64,000 bases of DNA from an uncultured Shewanella sp. (GCF_947501665.1 NZ_CANMWS010000004.1:62001-126000), one strand, 5' to 3'; counted from the stretch's first letter, positions 36,066 through 46,438 are shown. The notes: generated by a model not told the origin, from the sequence alone. Numbers and translations are program-made.

Positions 36066-38896
36066 TGACCACACATCAATACCGTGTCGCTAGTGGGCTT
36101 CTTATTACTGCCAGTACTTTACTTTTACTGAGTCTTTCATTGTTAGTGACTAAAACACATCTTATTCAACAATACCACCATGCTTATGTTGACTTAACCC
36201 ATCAAGTTCTCTCTGTCAGAGATGCGGTATTTAAATTTAAAGTTGGCGATCAAAAAAACTATGACCTTATCTCACAAAAGCTGCTTCAATCAGAACTACA
36301 AGTGACTCAAATTGATACCAGTCTTTCCAATCAAAAACTGAACATGATTGCCCTTTTTCTCATAGGCGGGCAATCCGTTGAACGTGGAAGTCAGCGCTTA
36401 ACCACAGCTATTTCACAACTGATAACAGAACTTGAAACATTATTAAGGCTAATGATTTCACAAGAATATTCCAGCCATACCATCACTTTATTACAACAAA
36501 AATTATTAAACAATAACCCGACAACCCAAGAAAAAATACACATTTTATCTTTGCTTAATAGTACAGAGAATACACAGTTCCACTCACCTACTTTAAGTGA
36601 TGATAACGCCTATATTAGCCTTAAAAACCATCTTAAGCTGGCTAATAACGTTAACCTCAATATAGAACAAAAAAATATCAGTATTCTGAATAATCAAGTT
36701 CGTCACTTACTTGAAAATAACACCTTTTTATGGCTAGAAAAAACTGAAAATACTAAGCAAGCTATTTTCATATCATTGCTTTTATTAACCCTATCGTTAT
36801 TCAGTTATTACGCTTTACAATTTAAATTAAGAGCCCAAAAAGAGCTCAATATTCAACAAACATTAGCCAAAGTAGAAAAAGAGAAACACCAATTAGCCCT
36901 CGTTGCGGAGCATGCCCAAGATGCAATTATTATCACCAACGAACAAGGAAAAGTGACTTGGGTTAATCAAGCTTTTACGGCTTTATCTGGCTATTCACTT
37001 AATGAGATGCTCAATAAAAAACCTGGCGAAATATTACAAGGCAGTGAAACGGACAAAGAAGACATAAACAAAATTAGCCAAGCCATCAAACAAATCAAGC
37101 CTGTCAAAGCAGAAATCATTAACTACCATAAAAATGGTTCACCCTATTGGATAGATATCGCTATCACGCCCATTTTAAGTGCTGAAAATCAGTTAATTAA
37201 GTATATTGCAGTGGAAAGAGATTGTAGCGATAGAAAAAAAATGCAAACAGAACTCGCTCACGCAGTCAAAACTGCCGATGCCTCAAGTGCTGCAAAATCC
37301 ACTTTTTTAGCCACCATGAGTCACGAGCTCAGGACCCCTCTAAATGGTATTTTAGGCATGGCGCAAATTGTCGAATCGAATTTAACTGAGCCCACTCAAC
37401 GAAAACAGCTGCAGATATTACTTGAATCAGGTAATCACCTCACCGCGCTCTTAAATGATATTCTCGACTTTTCAAAAATAGAACAAAATAAATTGGAATT
37501 AGACAGTGAATTATTCAGCTTTAACAATGTTATTGACCCCATTATTAGCACTTATGGTCCCATATGCGATGAAAAAAATATAAAATTTATACTAAATAAT
37601 GATATTGATGAAAATCAAGCATTTGAAGGAGATAAGGCTAGGATCCGCCAAGTGATTTATAACTTGCTCAGTAATTCCGTGAAGTTCACTCATGAAGGCA
37701 GCGTCACCCTTAGCTTCAAGAAAACCCAACAACATGATATTGAAGGAGTCTGTATTACATTATCAGACACAGGTATTGGCATTAGACAGGAACGACTTGA
37801 CACTATTTTTAATCCATTTATCCAAGCAGAATCGTCAACAACTCGCCAATATGGTGGTACCGGATTAGGTCTTTCTATCGTAAAACAGTTAGTCGAGCTC
37901 ATGCAGGGGAATGTAACTATAGACAGTGAAATCGGTAAAGGCACCACATTTACTCTCTTTATCGGACTAAAGCAATCAGATAAAGCACTCAGTGAACCAA
38001 AGCAGCAACAAGCATTAATAAGAGATTTACCAAAAAATCTCGTGATACTTATTGCAGAGGACAATAAAATCAATGCATTAGTGGCTAAAACCTTCTGTCA
38101 ACGGCTCGGGCATAATGCCACAATTGCCAATAACGGACTCGAAGCCGTTAACCTTTTAAGAGACAATCACTTTGATCTCATTATTATGGATAACCACATG
38201 CCTGAAATGGATGGAATTGAAGCAACAACCGCCATTCGACAAGAGTTAAAAATAACCACCCCCATTTTTGCCTGTACAGCCGATGTTTTTCAAGAAGCAC
38301 ACGATAAGTTCATTGAAGCAGGCGCTAATCATGTACTCACAAAACCATTGCAAGAGCAAAGCTTTATGGATGCATTACATCAACATGCTGGACTAATCGC
38401 CCACCATGATGAACCGACGGCAGCGCAATCTAGTCATCCCATCCTCAACGACAATACTGAGACTCCATCAGAAACAGCCCATATCATCGTCTTATCTCGC
38501 CATATAAAAAGTGAACTCAATCTCACTGAAGCGGAAATCAAACTCAATCACTTACAGAGCCTTGCTCAAAAACAGCATCTAGAATTAAACAGCTTAATTA
38601 ACGCTTTTCAAAACAGTGCTGAATCGATGATTTCAGAAATAATACAAGCATCAGAAAGCAAAGATATACATAAAATATATCTCATCAGTCAAGATATACA
38701 CTCGCTCGCAACAGAATACAAATTAAAACGCATCATCAAACAAATCAAAAATTTATTATCAGATCCCTTTGAGCAAACATTACCCGCACTTGAACCGATG
38801 CAACATTTAATTAATTTACTTGAAGTCAACATACATCAAGCGCGGCGTTTCATTATCAAATCATCAGATAAACAAAATAAAAATAATGAAGCATGA
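36065..38896 (+). CDS. Membrane hybrid sensor histidine kinase (PAS-HisKA-HATPase-REC, possible HPt)
   Basis: 943 aa. TM1 is at about 10-28, a helical periplasmic sensor region at 30-230 (resembling four-helix or DAHL-type sensors), and TM2 at about 232-250. The PAS domain spans about 275-390 (EHAQDAIIITNEQGKVTWVN). HisKA has phospho-acceptor His420 in TMSHELRTPLNG. HATPase_c (about 520-637) has IYNLLSNSVKFTHEG, DTGIGI and GGTGLGLSIVKQLV. The receiver (658-770) has phospho-acceptor Asp709 in IIMDNHMPEMDG and Lys760. The C-terminal helical tail with DIHSLATEYKLKRI may be a degenerate HPt. Coupled to the peroxidase gene upstream; no output regulator gene is adjacent. Confidence 0.88.
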   Translation: MTTHQYRVASGLLITASTLLLLSLSLLVTKTHLIQQYHHAYVDLTHQVLSVRDAVFKFKVGDQKNYDLISQKLLQSELQVTQIDTSLSNQKLNMIALFLIGGQSVERGSQRLTTAISQLITELETLLRLMISQEYSSHTITLLQQKLLNNNPTTQEKIHILSLLNSTENTQFHSPTLSDDNAYISLKNHLKLANNVNLNIEQKNISILNNQVRHLLENNTFLWLEKTENTKQAIFISLLLLTLSLFSYYALQFKLRAQKELNIQQTLAKVEKEKHQLALVAEHAQDAIIITNEQGKVTWVNQAFTALSGYSLNEMLNKKPGEILQGSETDKEDINKISQAIKQIKPVKAEIINYHKNGSPYWIDIAITPILSAENQLIKYIAVERDCSDRKKMQTELAHAVKTADASSAAKSTFLATMSHELRTPLNGILGMAQIVESNLTEPTQRKQLQILLESGNHLTALLNDILDFSKIEQNKLELDSELFSFNNVIDPIISTYGPICDEKNIKFILNNDIDENQAFEGDKARIRQVIYNLLSNSVKFTHEGSVTLSFKKTQQHDIEGVCITLSDTGIGIRQERLDTIFNPFIQAESSTTRQYGGTGLGLSIVKQLVELMQGNVTIDSEIGKGTTFTLFIGLKQSDKALSEPKQQQALIRDLPKNLVILIAEDNKINALVAKTFCQRLGHNATIANNGLEAVNLLRDNHFDLIIMDNHMPEMDGIEATTAIRQELKITTPIFACTADVFQEAHDKFIEAGANHVLTKPLQEQSFMDALHQHAGLIAHHDEPTAAQSSHPILNDNTETPSETAHIIVLSRHIKSELNLTEAEIKLNHLQSLAQKQHLELNSLINAFQNSAESMISEIIQASESKDIHKIYLISQDIHSLATEYKLKRIIKQIKNLLSDPFEQTLPALEPMQHLINLLEVNIHQARRFIIKSSDKQNKNNEA

Positions 38897-38901
38897 ATAA
38901 C

Positions 38902-39861
38902 TTAAGCTACATCATCCACTTGCATAGATAAAACGTGATCAATAGCAAAGCCTGCCGCATTACCGCTATGAATAGCATGACTCACTTTTTGTAGCAAGGT
39001 CACCATATCACCAACCGCATAAATTCCTGCTTTAGAGGTTTGATAGTTCTCATTAACTTGAACTAATCCTTCTTGAGTAATCGCTAAACCTAATTGCATT
39101 AGCAAGGCTTCATTATTAAGATGAAAGGGTAAATGAATAAACAACCCCCGCCGACGAATACGCTCACCCGTTGCTAAATGTAACTCTATATGATCGCCAA
39201 CATCTCCTGTTATTTTCACAATTTCACTGGTATTAATAGCCACATCTAAGCGAGCTAATTCTGCCAATTCTTCATCACTCAGCATCACTTTATTTTCTGT
39301 TAATAACAATACATCCCCAGTCCATTTATTAATGATTTTAGCCATCATATAAGCCTCCTCATTAGGACTGTAAATCGCAACCGGTAACCCTTTTATTCCA
39401 TAAGCAATGCAATAAGGACAATGAAAAATATGTTCAGGCCAAAAAGTCTCAATCCCCTCAATTTGCGGTAAAATATCTTTAACACCACTTGCAAATGCCA
39501 CCTGCTTAGCAGCCACTTCTATATTTGTTTTTTGCGCATCAAATTTACTGTAAGCAACGGTAAAACCGGTTTTTTCATTGCCGCTGACTAATGTCACCGT
39601 GCCATGACATAAAGTAACATGCTCAAATGACAACAATTCTGCTTTTGCATCTTCTAACAATGAACAGGGCTCTGTTTCATTTCGCCCGATTAAGTTGTAC
39701 ATGATATGGCTTTGTTCATTGCGTGGAGAATAGGCATCAACAATTAATACCCTACGCATTGCATTGCCTAAAAATAATCCTAAACTCAAACCGCTAAAAC
39801 TGCCCCCAACAATCACAACATCATACTGTTCACTGTGTATTTTTTCTGCTGTAACATTCAT
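38902..39861 (-). CDS. Thioredoxin-reductase-like FAD/NAD(P) oxidoreductase
   Basis: 319 aa. FAD-binding VVIVGGSFSGLSLGLFLG at the N-terminus, an ATG-like AFASGVKDILP, redox motif FHCPYC (CxxC) followed by IAYGIKGLPVAIYSP, and C-terminal GIYAVGDMVTLLQKVSHAIH for FAD. The CPYC disulfide with surrounding FHCPYCxxYG is typical of low-molecular-weight thiol or alkyl-hydroperoxide-type reductases related to TrxB. The partner is unknown. Convergent with the sensor kinase (5-bp gap) and divergent from the efflux operon. Confidence 0.83.
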   Translation of the reverse strand: MNVTAEKIHSEQYDVVIVGGSFSGLSLGLFLGNAMRRVLIVDAYSPRNEQSHIMYNLIGRNETEPCSLLEDAKAELLSFEHVTLCHGTVTLVSGNEKTGFTVAYSKFDAQKTNIEVAAKQVAFASGVKDILPQIEGIETFWPEHIFHCPYCIAYGIKGLPVAIYSPNEEAYMMAKIINKWTGDVLLLTENKVMLSDEELAELARLDVAINTSEIVKITGDVGDHIELHLATGERIRRRGLFIHLPFHLNNEALLMQLGLAITQEGLVQVNENYQTSKAGIYAVGDMVTLLQKVSHAIHSGNAAGFAIDHVLSMQVDDVA

Positions 39862-39963
39862 ATTTATTCATCCCCCTTACATTGGCAAGTCCATATCACT
39901 TAAGCTCCCTGTAAAACTGACATCATAAACATAGCTTGAACCAGATTATTTTTCCTCCCCCCT

Positions 39964-40009
39964 TTAACCCAGCCTTAACCCCCCATTGTGTACTCTACTG
40001 AGAGATAAT
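39964..40009 (+). promoter_or_regulatory. Predicted response-regulator-activated promoter of the efflux operon
   Basis: TTAACCC occurs at 39964-39970 and again at 39975-39981, exactly 11 bp apart, the spacing used by OmpR/PhoB-type dimers. A -10-like GATAAT lies at 40004-40009 with no recognisable -35, as expected for an activated promoter. The ATG of the first efflux gene is 20 bp further on. The cognate regulator may be the OmpR-type protein encoded at 45758. Confidence 0.45.
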
Positions 40010-40028
40010 TGTAGGAGAAACTGACCTT

Positions 40029-41378
40029 ATGCTTAAGAAAAGCCATTCTAAGCTACTAATAAAATTGCTATTAATGATAAGTATCACAAGCTGTAGTGCT
40101 CAAAAAGCATCAGATTATCAATCACAAGCAATTGATTCTCGAGAGCAAATAAAGCCTTGGCAATACAGTCAAAATAACGCAGAAAAAGTCTCCGATTTAA
40201 CTGAGCTCATCAATATACCAGAACTCACACGCTTCATTGATCAAGCCATGAAGCATAATCCCAGTGTGCAACAAACCGCCATTGCATTACAAATTGCCTA
40301 TGCACAAAGAGGCATAGAAACCAGCGAGAGTTTACCTCAAGCTTCACTCAATAGTACCAGCAGTAAAAATGAGGGAAGCAATACCAGCTATGGCAATGAA
40401 CTCAACATCAGCTGGGAAGTGGATTTATGGCAAAAAATCAGTGATAGCATCAAGGGGGCTGAAATGGATATCGCCAGCTCAAAAGCAAATCTACAAGCCG
40501 CACAAGATGCACTCGCTGCCAATATTATGCGAACTTGGTTACAGATTAATTTACAGCAGCAACTCATCAAAATAGAACAGCAAAGACTGACCTCTCTCGA
40601 ACACAATGAAACGTTTATTATTGAACGCTATCGCTCAGGGCTTGGCAGTTTAGAAGATTTGGATGATGCTAAAAGTTCAAGTGCAAGTACACGGGCCACA
40701 CTGGCTGAATATAATGAACTCTATGCCCAATATCAGCGTACAATGTGGCAATTACTCGGTCAAGATACCGCCCCCGCCGATATCACTATCAATGCTGAAT
40801 TTCCAGCGGTATTACAACCTTTAGCCAGTCTTCCCAATCAAGACTTAAGCAGGCGCCCCGATCTTCAAAGCGCTTATTACACCATTTACGCCGAACAGTA
40901 CCGTTCAAGTGCTGCTTACAAGGCATTATTACCTTCTATTAATTTAAGTGCACAACTCACAGGCAACGCCCTTTTTAATAGCCCTGCATGGACACTACTG
41001 AGTCAACTTACCGCGCCTTTATTTGAAGGCGGGAAGCTCAGAGCCCAAGCCGATATTGCTGAGCTGACAGCCGAAAAAGCCTATTGGAGCTATAAAGAAA
41101 CCCTCCTTAACGCTGTTAATGAAGTTGATAATGCCTTAGGACAAGAACAATCTTTATCTCGTCAGCAAGGCCATATTGATGATGCACTAAAAAGTGCTAA
41201 TCGCAGTTTTGCAAATTATCAAACAAAATATCGCCAAGGATTAGTCAATATCATTGATTTACTTTCCGTTCAACAGCAAACATTCGACCTTCAATCTCAA
41301 CTCACTCAACTTATCTACAACAGACTGGTCAACCGCATCGACTTAGGGCTTGCATTAGGCTTAGGGATCTCGAAATGA
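40029..41378 (+). CDS. Outer-membrane efflux lipoprotein (TolC/NodT family)
   Basis: 449 aa. Signal peptide with lipobox SITSC (LLIKLLLMISITSCSAQ), then two OEP repeats: ELTRFIDQAMKHNPSVQQTA with RGIETSESLPQASLN, and RRPDLQSAYYTIYAEQYRSS with FEGGKLRAQADIAELTAEKA. It forms the outer-membrane duct of the RND pump encoded by the next two genes. Its stop overlaps the next start (ATGA), first in an operon of five overlapping or abutting genes. Confidence 0.9.
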   Translation: MLKKSHSKLLIKLLLMISITSCSAQKASDYQSQAIDSREQIKPWQYSQNNAEKVSDLTELINIPELTRFIDQAMKHNPSVQQTAIALQIAYAQRGIETSESLPQASLNSTSSKNEGSNTSYGNELNISWEVDLWQKISDSIKGAEMDIASSKANLQAAQDALAANIMRTWLQINLQQQLIKIEQQRLTSLEHNETFIIERYRSGLGSLEDLDDAKSSSASTRATLAEYNELYAQYQRTMWQLLGQDTAPADITINAEFPAVLQPLASLPNQDLSRRPDLQSAYYTIYAEQYRSSAAYKALLPSINLSAQLTGNALFNSPAWTLLSQLTAPLFEGGKLRAQADIAELTAEKAYWSYKETLLNAVNEVDNALGQEQSLSRQQGHIDDALKSANRSFANYQTKYRQGLVNIIDLLSVQQQTFDLQSQLTQLIYNRLVNRIDLGLALGLGISK

Positions 41379-42574
41379 AACACAAAAAACAAACTATTTT
41401 CATTACCTTAATAGCAGTACTGTGTATTGCTGGAGCAATCACTTATACCCAAGCCAAAAAAGCCAATTACCTCAAAAATAGCCAGTCAATGAGTCAGCCC
41501 ACTGCTGTTGCGGCTCCTGAGGTTGAGATCCTTAATGTCAGTGCACAGACATATCAAGCTCAAATCATAGGATATGGCGAGGCTAAAGCACGCAACACAC
41601 TCACACTAACCACTGAAGTGAGTGGCCAAGTTGAAACCTTATCGTCACAGTTTGAAACCGGCAAACAAATTGAACAAGGCGCATTACTCACATCGTTAAA
41701 TGACACCACATACCAACAAGCTGTAACAGATGCAAAAATGGCTGTGGCCGATGCCAAAGTGGCACTACTTGAAGAAGAGCGTCAAGGCCAACAAGCCCAA
41801 TTAGAGTGGAAAAATTCAGGGATGGCAGGTAAACCAGACTCCTCTTTAGTATTGCGTCACCCTCAACTTATCGCGGCTCAAGCTAGTCTTGATGATGCAC
41901 AAAGACAACTGAAAACCGCTGAGCGTGATCTGCAAAAAACCCATATTACCGCGCCTTTTGATGCACTGATCGTATCTAGAGACATACAACCTGGAAGCTA
42001 CCTGACTGTAGGGAGCACTGTGAGCACGCTTTATAGCACAGATAGAATCGAGATCAGTATTCCTTTATCTGAACATCAATGGCAAAGCCTGCCTAACATC
42101 AATAATATGCCCCCAAAAACATGGCCTGTCACTTTACGAAATACACAAGGCAGTGAGCAATGGCAAGGTTACGTACAACGTGTTGAGCAACATTTAGATC
42201 CCACCAGCAGACAACGTTCATTGATTGTCGCCGTTGACTCTCCACTAGAACAAACACCCGCCCTGTTTCCAGGCACATTCCTTACAGCGGTAATACAGGG
42301 AGTAGCCTTAAAAAATATTTGGGAAATCCCCGCTTCTGCCCTCTCTCAAAGCGGTGAAGTTTGGTATGTAGACAATCAGAATAACCTGCTTAATTTTAAA
42401 GCTAATAAACTGTTTGAAATAAAGAACAAAGTCTATATCACTCCCATTGACGATATGAAAAATGCACAAATAGTCATTCGCCCACTCAATAATTATCTTG
42501 TGGGTATGCATATGACTCCCACACACACCAACGCAGCACAACTATTAGCAAAAACAGCACAGGAGGAACAATAA
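41375..42574 (+). CDS. RND efflux periplasmic adaptor subunit
   Basis: 399 aa membrane fusion protein. N-terminal anchor TIFITLIAVLCIAGAITYTQ. A split lipoyl domain is formed by TLTTEVSGQVETLSSQFETG and THITAPFDALIVSRDIQPGS around a helical hairpin (AKMAVADAKVALLEEERQGQ). The beta-barrel region has RVEQHLDPTSRQRSLIVAV and FPGTFLTAVIQG. It bridges the inner-membrane pump to the outer-membrane lipoprotein. It overlaps the upstream gene by 4 bp and ends 2 bp before the pump gene. Confidence 0.91.
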   Translation: MKHKKQTIFITLIAVLCIAGAITYTQAKKANYLKNSQSMSQPTAVAAPEVEILNVSAQTYQAQIIGYGEAKARNTLTLTTEVSGQVETLSSQFETGKQIEQGALLTSLNDTTYQQAVTDAKMAVADAKVALLEEERQGQQAQLEWKNSGMAGKPDSSLVLRHPQLIAAQASLDDAQRQLKTAERDLQKTHITAPFDALIVSRDIQPGSYLTVGSTVSTLYSTDRIEISIPLSEHQWQSLPNINNMPPKTWPVTLRNTQGSEQWQGYVQRVEQHLDPTSRQRSLIVAVDSPLEQTPALFPGTFLTAVIQGVALKNIWEIPASALSQSGEVWYVDNQNNLLNFKANKLFEIKNKVYITPIDDMKNAQIVIRPLNNYLVGMHMTPTHTNAAQLLAKTAQEEQ

Positions 42575-42575
42575 T

Positions 42576-45500
42576 ATGTCATCTCTTCCTGTTAACCCAG
42601 AACAGCCAACATCAACAAAACAAACCGGTATTATTGCTTGGTTCGCCCGAAATTCGGTTGCTGCTAATTTATTTCTGATCTCTGTTATCATTCTAGGGAT
42701 CCTCTCTTTATATTCACTTCGAAAGGAAGTTTTTCCAAGCATTGAGCCCAGATTCATTACCGTTTCAGTCAGTTATTACAGTGGAAATGCTAAGCAAGCA
42801 GAAGAAGGCATTGCGATTAAAATTGAAAATGCCTTAGAAACTGTCCCCGGAATTAAACGTATTACCTCAGTCTCCAATGCCAGCGGGAGTACTGTTACCA
42901 TTGAAAAAGAAACCAATTATTCCCTCGATACCTTATTTACTAATATTAAAACAAAAGTTGACTCCATTTATAACCTGCCAACGGATGCACAAAAACCCGT
43001 TATTGAGAAAGCCACTCGTGAAGATCATGCTATATGGGTGCAACTTTATGGTGATGCCGACCGAATCACCTTGCAAAAGCTAGCTGAAAAATTAAAAACC
43101 GCATTATTAACTAAACCTGCCATTCGCAACCTATCAATCTCAGCTGAATCCCAAATATTAATGTCAGTGGAAGTCGATGACAGTAAACTTCAAGCCTATG
43201 GGATCACCTTAAGCGATGTTGAAACGGCGATTAATGCTGAGTCTTCTGCACCTTTGACCACCAGCCTGCGAAATGAGAATAAAATTGTACGTCTTAAAGC
43301 TTCAGATCAAGCGTATCAAATTGCTGATTTTGAAAAAATTCCTCTCATTACCACCAGCACAGGCTCTGTTATCACTTTGGGGGAAGTGGCCACCATTACC
43401 GATACTTTTGACGACGATCCCTATACCCTCTCACGCTTTAATCAACAAAATGGCATGAGTATTGAGATAGTCATGGACGAGCAAGGGGATATAACCCAAA
43501 TTGTTGATCAAGCCAACGCCGTTGTACAAGACTGGAATAACAGGGGATTATTACCTCAAAATGTTAAGCTAAAAACCTGGTATGATGGCAGCACCATCAT
43601 CAAAGACCGGTTATCCTTACTCACTAAAAATGCCGTCAGCGGTATCGCACTGGTCTTCATCATACTGGCATTATTTCTCAATCTCAGACTCGCATTTTGG
43701 GTTGCTGCAGGCCTGCCTTTTGTGTTCTTTGGTACCTTGTATTTTATGGGCGATGCCTATACAGGCCTGACCATCAATGAAATGACCACCTTTGGGTTTA
43801 TTATGGCATTAGGTATTGTCGTTGATGACGCTGTTGTCATCAGTGAGAGTATTTATACAACCCGCCAACGATTTGGCGACACGATTGAAAATACCATCAT
43901 TGGCACCAAAAAAGTGGCCATCCCCACTATCTTTGGTGTATTAACAACCGTCGCAGCCTTCATCGCATTGTCAAATATATCGGGAAATATCGGTAAACTC
44001 TTTGCACAATTTGCGACAGTCGTGACCATTTGCTTACTGCTTTCACTGGTTGAATCAAAATTGATTTTGCCCTCTCACTTAGCCCATCTTAATACACAAA
44101 ACAGAGCCACAACAGGGATTGCGGGCATGTGGGCAAAAATACAAGCACTCGCTAATAGCAGCTTAGAATGGTTTAACTCACGACTCTATCAACCCGCCAT
44201 ACGTTGGGCATTAAAGTTTCGCTATGCCGTGATCTTCATTTTTATCGCCATTTTTATTCTCGTGACGGCAATGCCTTTTAATGGCAGTGTTAGGGTCTCT
44301 TTCTTTCCCGATATCAATGGTGATGTGATCAATGTGGATATTGCAATGCAAAATGATGCCAGCTTTGGCCAAACGAATGCGAATTTACTGCTATTAGAAA
44401 AAACAGCGATAGCAGCAGATCAGCAATTAGCCGAAAAGTATCAGACCCATTCAAGTGCAATAAAAAGTGTTCAAGTCATCGCCAGTGGCGATCTCAGCGG
44501 TAAACTCATTGTTGAAATGGACTCAGACTCCCCCTATCCATCAACCGAGCTTATTAAGCAATGGCAACAGGATGTGGGCTCACCTGAAGGCATTAAAAAG
44601 CTTAAATTTAGTTCAAAAAAAGAGATGGTAGATAATTTTAAAGTTGAATTAAAATCCAATGATGCAACTACCCTTAAAGCGGCTGGTGCACAATTTAAAA
44701 CGATGCTTCTCAATACCCAAGGTGTTAATGGAATCGAAGATAACTTATCTCCAGGTCAAGCACAGCTGCATTTTACTTTATCCAATCAAGGCCGAAGCTT
44801 GGGCATGGACACAGCCAGCCTATCCGAACAATTATTACAAGCCTTTGGCGGACAAGTCGTACAGCGATACCAAAGAGACAAAGATGAAGTCTGGGTCAGA
44901 GTCCGCTACCCCAAAGAACAACGTCAAACCCTTGCTGATGTAATGCAAGCCCGAGTCAGAACCCCTGATGGCACCATTGTTCCTTTAAGCGCTATAGCCG
45001 AAGTGAGTAGCGAATATCAACAAGATGAAATGACACGTATTAATAACCAAAGTGCCGTTTACTTAAGTGCAGCAGTGGACAAAACAATCATTGCGCCTAA
45101 TGAGTTAGTCGCCAATTTAAAGAGAAATTTTGTTCCCCAACTGCAAAATCAATATCCTGATTTAAATGTATATTTTGCAGGTGAAGCTGAACAGCAACAA
45201 GAAACCTCCAGTTCGATGAGTAGTATGTTTATCCTCGCTATGCTCGCCATTTATGTATTACTGGCCATCCCATTAAAATCCTATATTCAACCCATATTAA
45301 TCATGATGGCTATCCCCTTTGGTATTGTCGGGGCCATATTAGGGCACTGGCTAAATGACATCACCATTAGCCTATTATCGCTAAATGGTATTTTGGCGCT
45401 CAGCGGTGTTGTCGTTAACGACAGCTTATTACTGGTTTCTCGCTTTAATGAATTAATCAAAGCAGGTAAACATTCGGTGCAACAAGCGATTATCACAGCA

Positions 45501-45764
45501 TGTACCAGCCGCTTAAGGGCCATTTTACTCACATCCATTACGACTTTTGTTGGATTAGTCCCCTTATTGAGTGAAACATCCCTACAAGCACAATTTTTAA
45601 TTCCAGCAGCAGCCTCACTGGCTTACGGAATTTTATTTGCCACAGTGATCACCTTAATTTTGATCCCTGCATTATTATTAATTCAATGTGAAATAAAAAC
45701 ATTATTAGGTAAACTGCTCTCATTCAATGAAACGGCCTCTAAAAAGGAAATCTCATCATGCTAA
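42576..45764 (+). CDS. RND superfamily efflux transporter (AcrB/MdtB-like)
   Basis: 1062 aa, twelve transmembrane segments and two large periplasmic loops. TM1 follows WFARNSVAANLFLISVII. The proton-relay TM4 motif is GIVVDDAVVISES, with the Asp pair characteristic of RND pumps. The second half repeats the pattern: ALSGVVVNDSLLLVSRFNEL and LRAILLTSITTFVGLVPLL. Porter-domain segments include VSYYSGNAKQAEEGIAIKIE and GRSLGMDTASLSEQLLQAFG. Substrates are not predictable. Sequence style is closer to the HAE-1-like clade of environmental bacteria than to metal pumps of CzcA type. Its stop overlaps the regulator start by 7 bp. Confidence 0.92.
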   Translation: MSSLPVNPEQPTSTKQTGIIAWFARNSVAANLFLISVIILGILSLYSLRKEVFPSIEPRFITVSVSYYSGNAKQAEEGIAIKIENALETVPGIKRITSVSNASGSTVTIEKETNYSLDTLFTNIKTKVDSIYNLPTDAQKPVIEKATREDHAIWVQLYGDADRITLQKLAEKLKTALLTKPAIRNLSISAESQILMSVEVDDSKLQAYGITLSDVETAINAESSAPLTTSLRNENKIVRLKASDQAYQIADFEKIPLITTSTGSVITLGEVATITDTFDDDPYTLSRFNQQNGMSIEIVMDEQGDITQIVDQANAVVQDWNNRGLLPQNVKLKTWYDGSTIIKDRLSLLTKNAVSGIALVFIILALFLNLRLAFWVAAGLPFVFFGTLYFMGDAYTGLTINEMTTFGFIMALGIVVDDAVVISESIYTTRQRFGDTIENTIIGTKKVAIPTIFGVLTTVAAFIALSNISGNIGKLFAQFATVVTICLLLSLVESKLILPSHLAHLNTQNRATTGIAGMWAKIQALANSSLEWFNSRLYQPAIRWALKFRYAVIFIFIAIFILVTAMPFNGSVRVSFFPDINGDVINVDIAMQNDASFGQTNANLLLLEKTAIAADQQLAEKYQTHSSAIKSVQVIASGDLSGKLIVEMDSDSPYPSTELIKQWQQDVGSPEGIKKLKFSSKKEMVDNFKVELKSNDATTLKAAGAQFKTMLLNTQGVNGIEDNLSPGQAQLHFTLSNQGRSLGMDTASLSEQLLQAFGGQVVQRYQRDKDEVWVRVRYPKEQRQTLADVMQARVRTPDGTIVPLSAIAEVSSEYQQDEMTRINNQSAVYLSAAVDKTIIAPNELVANLKRNFVPQLQNQYPDLNVYFAGEAEQQQETSSSMSSMFILAMLAIYVLLAIPLKSYIQPILIMMAIPFGIVGAILGHWLNDITISLLSLNGILALSGVVVNDSLLLVSRFNELIKAGKHSVQQAIITACTSRLRAILLTSITTFVGLVPLLSETSLQAQFLIPAAASLAYGILFATVITLILIPALLLIQCEIKTLLGKLLSFNETASKKEISSC

Positions 45765-46438
45765 ATCTCTTATTAGTCGAAGACGACATCGATTTAGCCG
45801 CGACCATTATTGATTATTTTGAACTTGAATCAATGCAATGCGATCATGCGACAAATGGGTTAGCAGGCTTACACTTCATTGAGCAGCAGGCATATTCGGC
45901 ACTGATCATCGATATTAATTTGCCTAAAATGGATGGGTTAACTTTATGCAACACCCTCAGGGAAAAAGGCATTGATACCCCAGTACTCATGCTAACGGCT
46001 AGAGACAGTTTAGATAATAAAATTGAAGGATTTCAATCAGGTGCAGATGATTACCTCGTCAAGCCATTCGCAATGGCAGAACTGATAGTGCGTATTCAAA
46101 CATTGTCAAAACGTCGAAGCGGTCAAGTCAAAAAGTTGCGCTTAGCCGATCTTGAAATTGATCTGGCAGATAAAAAAGCCTACAGACATAATGATCCACT
46201 TAAGCTTTCACCCACCGCTTTTCGCATTCTTGATGTTTTACTGCGCGCATCACCTAATCCCGTCTCACGTCATCAAATAATGCAAAATATATGGGGGGAT
46301 GATCAACCTGATAGCAATAGTTTAAAAGTGCACATTCATCACCTGCGTAAACAACTTGATGGGCAGCATAGTCCTAAATTATTACACACAGTGCAAGGTC
46401 AAGGGTTTGCCTTACGCCTTAGCAAAGAGCATGAATGA
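45758..46438 (+). CDS. OmpR-family response regulator
   Basis: 226 aa. Receiver domain: LLLVEDDIDLAATI (acidic pocket), phospho-acceptor Asp in ALIIDINLPKMDGLTLC, then VLMLTARDSLDNKIEGFQSG and the Lys of DDYLVKPFAMAEL. The winged-helix DNA-binding domain has LADLEIDLADKKAYRHNDPL, LSPTAFRILDVLLR and NSLKVHIHHLRKQLDG. It overlaps the pump gene and the kinase gene, so it is in the same operon and likely controls it, perhaps through the 11-bp-spaced TTAACCC repeats upstream of 40029. Confidence 0.93.
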   Translation: MLNLLLVEDDIDLAATIIDYFELESMQCDHATNGLAGLHFIEQQAYSALIIDINLPKMDGLTLCNTLREKGIDTPVLMLTARDSLDNKIEGFQSGADDYLVKPFAMAELIVRIQTLSKRRSGQVKKLRLADLEIDLADKKAYRHNDPLKLSPTAFRILDVLLRASPNPVSRHQIMQNIWGDDQPDSNSLKVHIHHLRKQLDGQHSPKLLHTVQGQGFALRLSKEHE

